A DNA stretch of 64,000 bases from Salvia splendens (taxonomy: Eukaryota > Streptophyta > Magnoliopsida > Lamiales > Lamiaceae): the NCBI RefSeq assembly GCF_004379255.2, contig NC_056051.1, positions 2,010,062-2,074,061 on the forward strand, written 5' to 3'. The notes under the pieces were generated by a model. That model did not search any database. It had not been told where the DNA came from and saw only the letters and a program-made list of their open reading frames with translations. Shown piece after piece: positions 1 through 10,691 of this stretch (its first letter is position 1; every line of letters starts with the position of its first letter). Position numbers and translations under genes: made by a program.

Positions 1-1
1 A

Positions 2-3000
2 GTCTCAATATACGAGACAGCCAAGGATCTGTGGGAAGGCCTAGCAATCACATATGGCAGTGGAGGAGACCCACTCCAAGTGTTCGATCTACATCGACAA
101 GCTGACAGAATGAAGCAAGGGAGCATGACACTCGAAGCACTCTGGCAGAAGTTTCAAGATCTATGGATTTCCATAGACTCCAGAGATCCGAACGATATAA
201 CAGATCCAGAATCGATCGTGAAGACCAACAAGAGAACCCAGAGACACAGAACATATCAGTTTCTCTATGCCCTTGATGAGAAACATGATGCCGTAAAGAA
301 GGAGATCCTGAACAGAGATCCCATACCAGATGTCCGTACTGCATACGGGATGGTAAGACAGGCAGCGGCGAACAACCGAGTTCTTAACCCAGCGACGGCA
401 GAACCAGCAGCCCCTGGCATCGGAACTGGGCTCGCGGCCGTCAACCGAAACAATCCTAGACCGCACATCCCATTCAGAAACACAACCGCCGAACGGAGAG
501 GGGAGGAAGATAAAAGTCGCCTCTCTTGCACTCACTGTGGAGGCAAAAAACACACCAAGGAGACGTGTTTCCACATCCACGGGTATCCCGATTGGTGGGA
601 AGAAATGAAGAAGGGAAGACAAAACCGGAATCGTGGCGGTGGGGGAAGAGCTGTGGCGGCCGCAGCGGTGGGTGACCGCGCCGCCTTCGCCGAAAAATCG
701 ACGGGCAGCGGCGTCTCCAGCAACGCTCAAGCTGCCGAAAGTCATGGTGAGGAGGAGAGAGCTGTGGCCTCAGTCTCGGTGGCACGAGTGTGGAATGATG
801 GTAAGCCGACGACAGGAGAGTCGGCGGTGATGTGCACCGAAGGGGAGGCGGCGGAGAGTGCTAGAATTTGGGGAGGAAGAGAGGCGGCAGAGGTTTTGGG
901 GGGGATTACCGTAATTACCCCAAATAACATAAAATACCCCATCCATTCTCCAGACTCTAAAACTTACCCCCCATCTTGTCCTATTTTCGAAACAGACCCC
1001 ATATATACCTCAAGCACCCAACTTGAACCCCAGTCTCACTATATATACCAAACAGGCCCCTCACAAACGACCCATGTCTATTTTGGTCCCTCAAAATCAG
1101 ATAATCCCATCCCCATTGACCAAAAATGCAAAAATCTAGCCGAAAAACCCACAATCGAGTGTAAAAACACTTTTGAAGCTCTAGCCAATTCCTCGACCTC
1201 CATTGTAGGAAAGAAAGATAGTCATTGGATTTTCGATTGTGGGGCAACCGATACCATGTCCTTTGACTCCTCTGATTTTTTAGCCATTACCCAGTCAAAA
1301 AAATCCTATGTCCAAACAGCCAGTGGGGATTTAGCACCAGTCCAAGGGGCGGGCACTATTATTATCTCACCTACTTTACGCCTTTCCAATTGTCTATTTG
1401 TCCCATCATTGTCTCACAAACTCTTATCTGTTAGTCATGTGACTAAAGAGCTCCATTGCAAGGTACTAATGCAGCCCGATTTTTGCATGTTACAGGATAC
1501 GAAGACGGGAACGATAGTTGGGCGTGGCACTGAACGACATGGACTGTATTATTTGGACGAGACAACCCAACAGAGTGCTGCGTTGCTTACTCACGGACTG
1601 GCAGAAAGGCAGATCTGGCTTTGGCATCGTCGGTTAGGGCACCCTTCCTTGGGATATATGCGTTTACTTTTTCCCGAGATAGCTACTTCTTTTTCTATGC
1701 AGTGTGATACTTGTTTTTTGGCCAAAAGCCACAGACATTCGTTTCAATTAAACAATACTAGAATGAAGACTCCTTTTGCTTTAATTCACTCGGATATCTG
1801 GGGTCCTGCTCCTGTTATTGGTGGTCAAGGTCTTCGCTATTTCTTGCTTTTTGTTGATGACTATTCTCGAATGACTTGGGTGTACTTTCTAAAATCAAAA
1901 TCTGAGGTTTTTGAGACTTTTACCCAGTTTTACACCCTTGTGAAAACCCAATTTAATCAAACCATCCAAATTCTTAGATCTGATAATGGGGGTGAATATG
2001 TCAACTCGAAAATGCAAAAATTCTTTACTGATAATGGTCTCGTCCACCAAACAACTTGTGCTTATACACCAGAACAAAACGGGGTAGCCGAAAGGAAGAA
2101 TAGGTATCTCCTGGAAATAACTCGAGCACTACTCATCGAGTCACAAGTTCCAAAATCCTTCTGGCCAGAAGCCATCGCTACTTTAGCCTATCTTATAAAC
2201 CGACTTCCTACAAATATCCTAAACTTTAAAACACCCTTAGACATCTTTTCCACCCATTGCCAAGTACCTTCCTCACTAAGCCTCGACCCTAAGGTGTTTG
2301 GATGCTCTGTCTTTGTCCACATCCCTAAACACGAAAGAACAAAATTTTCCCCTTGTGCAGTCAAATGTGTCTTCTTGGGATACGGTAAAAATCAAAAAGG
2401 ATATCGGTGCTACAACCCCAAAACACGCCAAATGTACACCACTATGAACTGTGATTTTGTTGAGGGGGAATTCTACTATAGCCAGCCTAGCAGTCAGGGG
2501 GAGAATCAACCAAATACACCAAAAAGTGACTTACTAGACTGGACCACCACTCATACTCCACCTACTGCACCACCCATTCCACCTACACCACCTACACCAC
2601 CTACTCCACCTACACCACCTACTCCACCTACACCACCCGATCCCGATCATGCCGAATCAGATCGTGTTCTGGAAGTTGGTCCATCAGAGGAGGTTAGCGG
2701 CACCGCCGGGCAGTCAATCGATTCCAATATACAGAACGTGGAGTTCAGTGACATGGCCTCACCATCCGCCTCGTCTTCAAATCCTGAGGTAAATGAGTCT
2801 ATTTTTGATGATACTAACAATAACAGAGAAGTAGTTAGAGTGGATGAAGACACAGGACAATATGAATTGCCACACAGAAGCACTAGAGGCATTCCACCAA
2901 AGAGATATTCTCCTGAGTGGAAAGGGCGAAAATCCAAGTACTCCGTGGCGAATAAGGCTCAAGGACAGCTCACAGAAATGGCGCGTGCTTTCGAGGCTGC

Positions 3001-4486
3001 CCTATACGAAGAAGAGGAAATTCCTTGGTCATTTGAGGAAGCAATGAAGTACAAGCACTGGAGGGAAGCTATAAAAAAAGAGATAGATTCCTTGATAAAA
3101 AATGGAACATGGGAGAAGTGTACCTTACCAAAAGGGAAGAAACCAGTTGGGTGTCGGTGGGTCTTCACCATTAAAAGGAGAGCCGATGGTTCGATCGAGA
3201 GATATAAGGCAAGATTAGTGGCTAAAGGCTATACTCAGGTATACGGAGTGGACTACGCGGAAACCTTCTCCCCAGTTGCCAAGTTGAACACCGTAAGAAC
3301 TCTACTATCTGTAGCTGCTTGTAAAGAATGGCCTCTACATCAGTTTGATGTTACTAACGCCTTCTTACATGGAGAACTGGAGAAAGACAAAGAAGTGTAT
3401 ATGGAGATTCCCCCTGGGTGCTCGGAAGAATTCGGTGAAGGACAAGTTTGCAGACTAAGAAAGACTCTATATGGATTGAAGCAGTCCCCTAGAATCTGGT
3501 TCGGGAGGTTCTGTCAAGCAATGGTTAAGCATGGCTTCAAGCAGAGTCACTCTGACCATACATTGTTCTTGAAAAGAAGAGGTGACAAGGTAACATGTTT
3601 GATTATATACGTGGATGACATGATCATTACTGGAGATGATGCTGAGGAGATTGAGAAATTGAAGATAAACTTGTTCAAAGAGTTCGAGATGAAGGACCTT
3701 GGAGCACTAAAATACTTCTTGGGAATTGAGGTACTGAGATCTAGACACGGAATTTTCTTGAGGCAAAGGAAATACATTCTAGACTTATTGGCTGAAATGG
3801 GATTGCTGGACTGTAAGCCCGCAGAAACTCCTATGGTCCCGAATCACGGACTTAAAATCGCGGAAGGAGCAAATTTGGCAAATCGAGAACAATATCAACG
3901 GCTAGTTGGGAAGTTGATCTATCTCACACATACTAGACCTGATATCACATACGCAGTGGGCATTGTGAGCCAATTCATGCATCGACCTCAAGAGGATCAC
4001 ATGGATGCGGCGTTGAGGATTGTGAGATATTTGAAGGGAACTGTAGGATACGGAGTTTTTCTAGAAAAGAAGGAAGACCTGGAAGTCGAGGGATACACTG
4101 ACGCTGATTGGGCAAGTAATCCAGTTGACAGAAAATCAACGGCTGGATACTTCACCTTTGTGGGAGGAAACTTAGTCACATGGAGAAGTAAAAAGCAGAA
4201 AGTAGTAGCATTGTCAAGTGCAGAAGCCGAGTTCCGTGGAATCAGAAGTGGCCTAACAGAGATCTTATGGTTACGAAGGCTTCTAAAAGAGATTGGCTTT
4301 CCACCTACACAAAAAAGTCGACTATTTTGGGATAATAAGGCAGCAATCAGCATCTCAGAGAATCCCGTTCAACATGACAGAACAAAACATGTGGAAGTTG
4401 ATCGTCACTTCATCAAAGAGAATCTTGAGGCAGGGATTATAGAATTCCCATTACACAATCTGAGGAACAGTGGGCCGACATTTTGA
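2..4486 (+). CDS. Copia gag-pol polyprotein, partial at left, C-terminal frameshift
   Basis: The frame is open from base 2; the first in-frame ATG at 80 is internal to gag. Counting from that ATG, seen in order: zinc knuckle C150-C153-H158-C163; protease with DCGATD (about 1235-1250) in place of the usual DSGA; integrase HHCC zinc region, then a core with IHSD, RSDNGGEY and QNGVAERKNR; a Pro-Thr linker; reverse transcriptase with YVDD at residues 1177-1180; RNase H with TDADWA and AEAE. These are the standard replication enzymes of a copia element. The frame stops at 4486 after LRNSGPTF. The family tail (EEQWADILTKAV) continues in another frame from 4462 and reads to a stop at 4621, inside the LTR. 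A 1-2 nt indel just before 4462 therefore removes about 50 C-terminal residues. Otherwise there are no stops, so the element is fairly young. Confidence 0.92.
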   Translation, partial: VSIYETAKDLWEGLAITYGSGGDPLQVFDLHRQADRMKQGSMTLEALWQKFQDLWISIDSRDPNDITDPESIVKTNKRTQRHRTYQFLYALDEKHDAVKKEILNRDPIPDVRTAYGMVRQAAANNRVLNPATAEPAAPGIGTGLAAVNRNNPRPHIPFRNTTAERRGEEDKSRLSCTHCGGKKHTKETCFHIHGYPDWWEEMKKGRQNRNRGGGGRAVAAAAVGDRAAFAEKSTGSGVSSNAQAAESHGEEERAVASVSVARVWNDGKPTTGESAVMCTEGEAAESARIWGGREAAEVLGGITVITPNNIKYPIHSPDSKTYPPSCPIFETDPIYTSSTQLEPQSHYIYQTGPSQTTHVYFGPSKSDNPIPIDQKCKNLAEKPTIECKNTFEALANSSTSIVGKKDSHWIFDCGATDTMSFDSSDFLAITQSKKSYVQTASGDLAPVQGAGTIIISPTLRLSNCLFVPSLSHKLLSVSHVTKELHCKVLMQPDFCMLQDTKTGTIVGRGTERHGLYYLDETTQQSAALLTHGLAERQIWLWHRRLGHPSLGYMRLLFPEIATSFSMQCDTCFLAKSHRHSFQLNNTRMKTPFALIHSDIWGPAPVIGGQGLRYFLLFVDDYSRMTWVYFLKSKSEVFETFTQFYTLVKTQFNQTIQILRSDNGGEYVNSKMQKFFTDNGLVHQTTCAYTPEQNGVAERKNRYLLEITRALLIESQVPKSFWPEAIATLAYLINRLPTNILNFKTPLDIFSTHCQVPSSLSLDPKVFGCSVFVHIPKHERTKFSPCAVKCVFLGYGKNQKGYRCYNPKTRQMYTTMNCDFVEGEFYYSQPSSQGENQPNTPKSDLLDWTTTHTPPTAPPIPPTPPTPPTPPTPPTPPTPPDPDHAESDRVLEVGPSEEVSGTAGQSIDSNIQNVEFSDMASPSASSSNPEVNESIFDDTNNNREVVRVDEDTGQYELPHRSTRGIPPKRYSPEWKGRKSKYSVANKAQGQLTEMARAFEAALYEEEEIPWSFEEAMKYKHWREAIKKEIDSLIKNGTWEKCTLPKGKKPVGCRWVFTIKRRADGSIERYKARLVAKGYTQVYGVDYAETFSPVAKLNTVRTLLSVAACKEWPLHQFDVTNAFLHGELEKDKEVYMEIPPGCSEEFGEGQVCRLRKTLYGLKQSPRIWFGRFCQAMVKHGFKQSHSDHTLFLKRRGDKVTCLIIYVDDMIITGDDAEEIEKLKINLFKEFEMKDLGALKYFLGIEVLRSRHGIFLRQRKYILDLLAEMGLLDCKPAETPMVPNHGLKIAEGANLANREQYQRLVGKLIYLTHTRPDITYAVGIVSQFMHRPQEDHMDAALRIVRYLKGTVGYGVFLEKKEDLEVEGYTDADWASNPVDRKSTAGYFTFVGGNLVTWRSKKQKVVALSSAEAEFRGIRSGLTEILWLRRLLKEIGFPPTQKSRLFWDNKAAISISENPVQHDRTKHVEVDRHFIKENLEAGIIEFPLHNLRNSGPTF
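2555..2637 (+). repeat. Pro-Thr coding minisatellite in the integrase-RT linker
   Basis: About seven copies of a short CCACCTACA/T unit keep the pol frame and encode a PPT(PPTPPT)n tract between integrase and reverse transcriptase. The unit is a multiple of three, so copy-number change would not break the frame. Element B has a proline-containing linker here but no such array. Confidence 0.9.
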
Positions 4487-4560
4487 CCAAGGCTGTGAAT
4501 CCAAGAAGCTTTAAGGATGTTCTGAGCAAGTTAAACATCGGAGATACCGTTGCTCAACTT

Positions 4561-4569
4561 GAGGGGGAG
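4561..4569 (+). other. Polypurine tract of copia element A
   Basis: GAGGGGGAG lies directly 5' of the LTR start. It is the expected plus-strand primer site for reverse transcription. The same tract abuts the 3' LTR of element B on the minus strand. Confidence 0.8.
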
Positions 4570-4740
4570 TGTCAAAATATGCATAAGGAAACAAATAAAT
4601 CACCCAAATCAGGAGAGCAGTAATTGATTTAATTGATAATTCTTAGAATAAGAATTATCTTGTTTCCATATGTACATAATATCTCTCCCTATATAAAGAG
4701 GAGCTGTAAATCATTCTAATCATCCGAAAAGAATACAACA
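4570..4740 (+). repeat. 3' LTR of copia element A
   Basis: Starts TGTCAAAATATG after the polypurine tract, has a TATA box (CTATATAAAG) near 4690 and probably ends ACAACA. The left boundary is firm. The right one is inferred from the length of the related element's LTRs, because the 5' LTR is not in the window. Confidence 0.65.
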
Positions 4741-5379
4741 CACTTGTCTATTCCTTTAGCTTCAATATGTTTAGCCATCTAATCCCGGCCTCTCTCGATA
4801 ACCATCTTCAAGAAGCCGAGTCATGACTGAGCGAACCTCGAGTCAGTCCACATCGAGTTCGCAGATCTACTAAGTTGCACCGAGTCAGAAAAGTTCGCGC
4901 GAATCTACTCTTGTGTGAGGACACTACAGTCTTCATCCGCATGAGGACTCCACAATGACGCACCACAGCTGCAATCGCCCACTACCTCCGAGACACTTAG
5001 TTCACCGTATTAGAGGTAAATTCTACGCAAGATCACTTTCAATGACAATTGGCAATCCTTAAAATTCTCAAAAATCCTAAAAAACATAGATTTTACCTAA
5101 CGCTTCGATTTAAATTATATTTTAACATACCATTTATCAAATTAATGGTAATTTTACCTGGATTCTAACAAAATCTCAATCGCATACATCCAAACAAAAA
5201 ATGTAATTTGTATATATCTATAATGAATTGCAATAAAATGTTCTTCATTGAATTGCTATGATGCCTTGAGTCAATGTACATAATGCATAAGTTCAATGTA
5301 AATAATGCTAAAAGAATGTGTGTATTTTCGAATTAGCAAGTAGTTGTGGTTCAATGAAGTATGTTGCAGTAATGTACTT
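4741..5379. other. No gene recognised; GC-richer stretch then AT-rich DNA
   Basis: Bases 4780-5030 are clearly richer in G+C than their surroundings and rich in GAGTC/CGAG motifs. Stops interrupt every frame and no protein family is recognised; it may be a decayed gene fragment. From 5040 to 5379 the DNA is AT-rich with recurring TTCAATGTA-like words and nothing else identifiable. Confidence 0.4.
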
Positions 5380-5558
5380 TGTTGAAAGATATGAGTATTA
5401 TTCATTCAACTTGTTCAGAGAATTACAATAGGTACGTCTCCTTTAAATAGGCCAAGGGTTACATAAAATTGGCAAGATTTGCCATAATACTCATTCCCTA
5501 TTTAATTTTTTTTCCTTGCTTACCTATTTTCCTTACTTACATATTTTCCTTTCTAACA
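5380..5558 (-). repeat. 3' LTR of copia element B
   Basis: 179 bp, TG...CA termini on both strands, near-identical to 10289-10468. On the minus strand it is preceded directly by GAGGGGGAG. Confidence 0.95.
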
Positions 5559-5570
5559 CTCCCCCTCAAG

Positions 5571-7488
5571 TTAAGTAATGGGATTACCGATACTTAACTT
5601 GCCCAATACCTCATGGAAGCTTCTTGCATCGACAACTTTCGTGAGTATATCTGCCAACTGATCTTCAGATCTCACAAAAGGAAGTTCTACCGTCTTGGCC
5701 TCTATATTGTCCTTGATGAAATGTCGATCCACCTCGACATGTTTTGTTCGATCATGCTGAACTGGATTTTCAGATATACTGATTGCCGCCTTATTATCAC
5801 AGAACAACTTACATGACTTATGTGAGTTTAAGTTCAACTCAGTTATCAATTTCCTCAGCCACAGAATCTCAGTCAACCCACTCTTAATCCCTCGAAATTC
5901 AGCTTCTGCACTTGACAAGGCTACCACTTTCTGTTTTTTTGCTTCTCCACGTGACAAGATTTCCTCCCACAAAGGTAAAATATCCAGCAGTTGATTTTCT
6001 GTCATTTGGGTTCCATGCCCAATCAGCATCCGTGAATCCATGAATCTCTAAATGTCCATGATTCTCGAATAGAATCCCATGGTTCGCTGTCCCTTTCAGA
6101 TATCGAACAATCCTCAGTGTTGCTTCCCAGTGAGCTACTTGAGGTGCATGCATAAACTGACTAACTACTCCAACTGCATAAGCTATGCCGGGTCTAGTGT
6201 GGGATAAGTATATCAATTTCCCAACTAAACGTTGATATCTCGTGCGGTGAGTGGCTTCAGCTCCTTCAACTATCCGCAGACCATGATTCTGAACCATAGG
6301 AGTATCTGCTGGCTTACAGTCCAGTAGTCCTGTCTCGGTTAACAAGTCAAGTACATATTTCCTCTGACTGATGAAGATCCCCTTCTTTGACCTTAGCACT
6401 TCTATACCCAGAAAGTACTTTAGTAATCCCAAGTCCTTCATTTCAAACTCTGCAAACAAATTCTTCCTTAGCTTGCTTATTTCCTCTTCATCATCTCCCG
6501 TGAGAATCATGTCATCTACATTGATGATGAGGCATGTAATCTTTCCTTCTCTTTTCTTCAAGAATAATGTATGATCAGAGTTGTTTTGTTCATACCCATA
6601 CTTCTTCATTGCCTCAGAGAATCTCCCAAACCAAGCTCTAGGTGACTGCTTTAGCCCATATAGTGTTCGTTTTAGTTTGTAAATTTTTCCTCCTTCGAAA
6701 TCTCCAACAAATCCAGGTGGTGGCTCCATGTAAATAGGCTTCTTCAGTTCCCCATGTAAGAATGCGTTTGTCACGTCGAACTGATGTAGTGGCCATTCCC
6801 TGACTGCCGCTATTGAGAAGAGCACTCGAATAGTACTCATTTTTGCTACCGGTGAGAATGTTTCAGCATAATCAACTCCATAAGTCTGAGTGTATCCTTT
6901 GGCCACAAGTCTCGCCTTATACCTTTCAATCGACCCATCTGGCCTCCGTTTGATAGTGAAGACCCATCTGCACCCCACAGTTCGAACTCCATCAGGTTTA
7001 AGACATACTTCCCATGTATTGTTCTTCATCAGAGCTCGCATTTCTACTAGCATTGCTTCTCGCCAGTGAGCAATTTTCATAGCCTCCTCGGCCGTATATG
7101 GGATTTCTTCTTCGTAAAGTGCTGCTTCAAACGCCCTAGCCATCTCTGTTAGATTTGCTTTAGCCAGATTCGCCATAGAATATCGGCTTCTACTAATCCT
7201 CTCAGGACTGTATCTCTTAGACGGGACCCCACGAGTAGTTCTGTTGGGGAGTATATAGCGGCCGGTATCACCATCAATTGCTGCATTCTCATTCTCGTCT
7301 ACACCAAAAGTGTCAGGAGTAATAAATGTATTATCTGAGCTAGTTTCAGGAATTACCTCGGATATCACTGGATGAGGACTCGATTCAGGTGTAGGCGGTT
7401 GAGGAGGCTCTACAGCAGATGTGACTGACTCGGCAGTGACACTAGCTTGTTCTGTTGGTTCCACGTTCGAGATACTTGGATGTGGCAT
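5571..7488 (-). pseudogene. Copia B reverse transcriptase and RNase H, frameshifted
   Basis: Two overlapping frames. One (7488 to 5899) encodes the variable linker, RT and the start of RNase H (TDADWA). The other (6041 to 5571) encodes the RNase H end (KVVALSSAEAEF to the C terminus). The switch lies in a run of seven T on + at about 5933-5939, so a 1-base insertion in the homopolymer is likely. The RT catalytic box reads NVDD (6511-6522) rather than the YVDD of element A; the aspartates remain but the tyrosine is lost. A second motif reads RPGIAYAV where A has RPDITYAV. The enzyme is very unlikely to work. Confidence 0.9.
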
Positions 7489-7615
7489 CGGAAAACTGAG
7501 GGGTCCAATTTTATCACACTCTCCCTGAACATCACTCCCCTCCTGACCCCGAGGTTAGGTGTGATAGAAGTATTCACTTTCTAGAAAATTACAATTCATG
7601 GTTGTTACAACCTTT

Positions 7616-7840
7616 CTAGACCCCGGGTGATAGCATCGATAGCCCTTCTGATTTACCCCATACCCCAAAAAAAACACATTTTATTGAACATGCAGAAAAT
7701 TTTCCTCTTTCGTGTTTCGGTACATGCACATAAACGGAACAACCAAAGATTTTGAGCGGAAGTATGAGAGGTGGGGGAATATCTGTAAGGGATGCGAGAG
7801 TCTGCAAAGGAGTTTTCATACCCAAAATTTTTGTAGGCAA
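7616..7840 (-). pseudogene. Copia B integrase C-terminal fragment
   Basis: The 74-codon frame encodes the integrase C-terminal region (FGCSVYVHVPKHERGKFSACS), matching element A (FGCSVFVHIPKHERTKFSPC). It is separated from the integrase core and from the RT frame by frameshifts and stops at 7489-7615 and 7841-8030. Homologous core sequence (the complement of TPEQNGVAERK) is visible around 7930-7985 in another frame. Confidence 0.85.
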
Positions 7841-8027
7841 ACGATTAATCAGGTAGACAGCAGTGGCAACAGCTTCGGGCCATAAAAATTTAGGAACATT
7901 TGAGTCAAAAAACAGGGCTCTCGTGACCTCTAGGATTATCCTATTCTTTCGTTCAGCTACACCATTTTGTTCAGGAGTGTAAGGACAAGTATTTGATGAA
8001 CTAACCCGTTTTCTTTAAAAAAATCAG

Positions 8028-9818
8028 TCATGTCTTTGTTAACCAATTCCCTACCATTATCGGATCTAAGAATTTTGATCGTGTTTGGCATTGTGTCTGG
8101 ATCATTGTAAAGAAACGGGTAAATTTTTCAAAAACGTCAGATTTATGCTTCAAAAAATATACCCAAGTCAATCTAGTGCAGTCATCCACAAAAATGAGAA
8201 AATATTTAAAACCATGATCACCAACAATAGGAGCTGGACCCCAAACATCGGCATGCACCAAAGAAAAAATAGTCTTAACACGAGTATCACTTGATCTAAA
8301 GGATTGTCTGTGGTTTTTTGCCAAAACACAAGATTCGCAAGTAATATCCTTAAAATGGGAAAACTTTGGAAAAAGCAATTTTAAATACCCCGAGGATGGA
8401 TGCCCCAATTTGCGGTGCCACAACCAAGCTTCCCGATTTGCAGATCCGTGAGCAAGCATCGCGGTGCCACCTTGTTGAGTAATCTCATCCACATAATAAA
8501 GACCTTGACGCTCAGTGCCACGCCCAATTATCCTCCTCGTCCTGATATCCTGTAATACACAGAAATTTGGATGCATTAGTAACGTACAGTTTAATTCTTT
8601 CGTCACGTGGCTGATACACATAAGTTTATGAGATAATTTGGGCACATAGAGGCAATTTGTAAGCTTTAGGGTTGGGGATATTTCTATGGTTCCACTCCCA
8701 CCCACAGCGGTCAACTCTCCATCGGCAGTTTGAATTTGGCTTTTAGTTGCCCCATTAAATTCACAAAAATCTTTCAGATCGTAGGTCATAGTATCAGTTG
8801 CCCCACAATCAAAAATCCACTCACTCATCTTAGGGTCAATTTTACTTTGGGCAATGCATGCAATAGGTATATTTTCCAAGGGTGCAAAACGATTTGGGCT
8901 TAAGACGGAACTTTCAGACAGTTTTGGGGTCAAACGTGGAATATAGTTTTTCTGGGGTCCTAACGGTAATTTTCCCGGGTCATATTGCATATATTCTGAA
9001 CTATAAGGACCAAAAATTAAATTACTCATGCTTTGGGGTTTATTCTGAAAATCAAATTGGGGATCGGGGTTTCTCAACCCCAATCCGTTACCTCCATATG
9101 ACCCGCCTCCTTTCTTCTCCGCGAAGACTGCCTCGCCGGGCCTGCCGCCTCCACCCGGTTGAGGACCGGTATCTCCTGCTCTCCCACGGGTGTTAGTCAT
9201 CTCCCTATTCCCTGCTCCTTGCAGAAATAATCCGCATCCATCTTCGACTCCGATGGCTAATCGAGCTTTAGCCTTTTGATTTTCATCCCACCATTCCGGA
9301 AATCCAACGAGGAGGAAACATGTATCTCGAGTATGTCTTTGTTTTCCGCAATGAGAGCACCAAAATTTTGATTTGTCGGGTTTGAAACCGCCTTGGCGAT
9401 TGGGCTGTTGCGCGGCGGTTCGTGGTGGTGGCTGTTTTGGTCGCGGTGGTGGCTGGTTTCTGACGGCGAACCCGTGTCCGACTTGGCCCGATGATGATCC
9501 ATCGTTGATTGCGCCGGTCTGGAGATCGATGTCTGCTGCCGACATGATTTTCAACCGCGTAGCTTCTCGTTTTACCAGACCGTATGCGGTCTCAGCTGAG
9601 GGCAACGGGGTTTCCTTGAGAATATCCCTTCGGATCCCGTCATATCTTGCATTCAAGCCTGTTAGGAATTTGAACAGCCGTCTTGTTGCTACATACGTTC
9701 GAAGTTGGCTAATCCCCTTGTCGTAACAATCCACAGGTTGATGTTGGCATCGGTCAATTTCGACCCAGATTCCGTGGAGATGTCGCCAATATGTTTCTAG
9801 TCCATGTTCCCCTTGCAC
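8028..9818 (-). pseudogene. Copia B gag, protease and integrase N-terminal region
   Basis: A 596-codon frame with the gag C-terminal half, a zinc knuckle (CSHCGKQRHTRDTC), protease DCGATD, the integrase HHCC zinc region (LWHRKLGHPS...CESC) and the first integrase aspartate (VHADVWGP). After RSKFLDPIMV it leaves the conserved frame, where element A reads RSDNGGEY, so the core is frameshifted near 8060-8090. The protein is colinear with element A but clearly diverged. Confidence 0.88.
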
Positions 9819-10203
9819 GATTCGGCCTGCCTTTTTCCTCTAGATCGTACAACAGATATGGATCTGCAGTACTTTCGAATGTAGTTTGTAGGCTCTCCTA
9901 CAGAGCTTGCGCGGTTTGGTGATGTGCAAAGTCGACAACAATTTATGTTTCGACGTTGTCAATTATCCATGAGAACACTGTCATATCGGCTTCCTCCCAT
10001 TCTGTGTACCCCTTCATTCCAGGTTACGGCGGCTGCGGTGTACCGGTGATATACCTGTTTGCTCGTCTTCCCACGATGGCTACTCTCATCAGCCGTTTCC
10101 ATAGGGGATAATTCATCCCGTTGAGTTTAATGGGTAGAGTAACATTCTTACTCATCTTTAATCGTGTCTCCTCCATATTTGGTTTCTCTTCATCGTCTGA
10201 CAT
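9819..10203 (-). pseudogene. Copia B gag N terminus with several stops
   Basis: Translation on - from an ATG at 10203 gives MSDDEEKPNMEETRLKM and NYPLWKRLMRVAIVGRR, a typical copia gag start. A stop falls at 10024-10026, and further in-frame stops follow in ETxIVVDF and QALxESLQTT. A frameshift near 9830-9840 joins it to the next open frame. The start lies about 75 bp inside the primer-binding site, as expected. Confidence 0.8.
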
Positions 10204-10276
10204 GTTGCAGGTTGAAAATAACCGCCTTCTTGGTCGGGAAAGGTATTAGGCTATGATGATTTTGTTATGAGCCTTT

Positions 10277-10288
10277 GCTCTGGTACCA
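10277..10288 (-). other. Primer-binding site of copia element B
   Basis: On the minus strand TGGTACCAGAGC directly follows the 5' LTR. It differs by one base from TGGTATCAGAGC, the complement of the plant initiator methionine tRNA 3' end used by most copia elements. Confidence 0.88.
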
Positions 10289-10468
10289 TGTTGAAAGATA
10301 TGAGTATTATTCATTCAACTTGTTCAGAGAATTACAATAGGTACGCCTCCTTTAAATAGGCCAAGGGTTACATAAAAATTGGCAAGATTTGCCATAATAC
10401 TCATTCCCTAATTAATTTTTTTTCCTTGCTTACCTATTTTCCTTACTTACATATTTTTCTTTCTAACA
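10289..10468 (-). repeat. 5' LTR of copia element B
   Basis: 180 bp, near-identical to 5380-5558. On - it carries a TATA-like motif (the complement of CCTTTAAATAGG) about 75-85 bp from its 3' end. Confidence 0.95.
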
Positions 10469-10691
10469 TAACAAAGTGCAATGTATCTAATGTCCTTAGG
10501 CAGTGTATATATTGCCGAAAATGTGGGTATTTTTTAATTGTATATGTATGTTTAATAGTACAAGTGTAAGTTGGACCATTTCACTCTCAAAACCCTATTC
10601 GGGTGTATATAATGAATACTACAAAACCTAAATCTACACCATCCATTTTTTTATCTAATGGACCACATTTGGTCTTAGTTTGGTATAAAAT
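10469..10691. other. Intergenic, nothing recognised
   Basis: AT-rich DNA continuing the CAATGTA-type words seen left of element B at 5200-5379. This suggests B inserted into one older AT-rich segment. Confidence 0.4.

Larger units (their letters stand above)
1..4740 (+). mobile_element. Ty1/copia LTR retrotransposon A, 5' part outside window
   Basis: Seen: one long gag-pol frame is open from the window edge, followed by a polypurine tract (GAGGGGGAG) and an LTR starting TGTCAAAATATG. The domain order protease-integrase-RT-RNase H defines Ty1/copia. The 5' LTR, primer-binding site and gag N terminus lie left of the window. Element B (5380-10468) is a relative on the opposite strand with the same domain order and the same polypurine tract. 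The right boundary is a judgement: the LTR probably ends at ACAACA near 4740, giving about 171 bp, close to the 179-180 bp LTRs of B. TGACA at 5043-5047 is an alternative end. Confidence 0.9.
5380..10468 (-). mobile_element. Ty1/copia LTR retrotransposon B, complete but inactive
   Basis: Direct LTRs of 179 and 180 bp (TGTTGAAAG...CTTTCTAACA on +) flank a gag-pol remnant on the minus strand. A primer-binding site abuts the 5' LTR and a polypurine tract (complement at 5559-5567) abuts the 3' LTR. The LTRs differ by three substitutions and one 1-base indel, so insertion was recent. The coding region is nevertheless split by stops and frameshifts in gag, integrase and RNase H. The flanking five bases (TACTT left, TAACA right) do not form a target-site duplication. 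Confidence 0.95.

Noticed and set aside
161..745. 194-codon minus-strand ORF opposite copia A gag
   Set aside because: Antisense shadow of the gag frame with no domain and no start context.
5043..5047. TGACA as the end of the copia A LTR
   Set aside because: It would mirror TGTCA and make a 478-bp LTR, but the related element B has 180-bp LTRs and ACAACA at 4740 sits at the equivalent distance from the TATA box. Kept only as an alternative.
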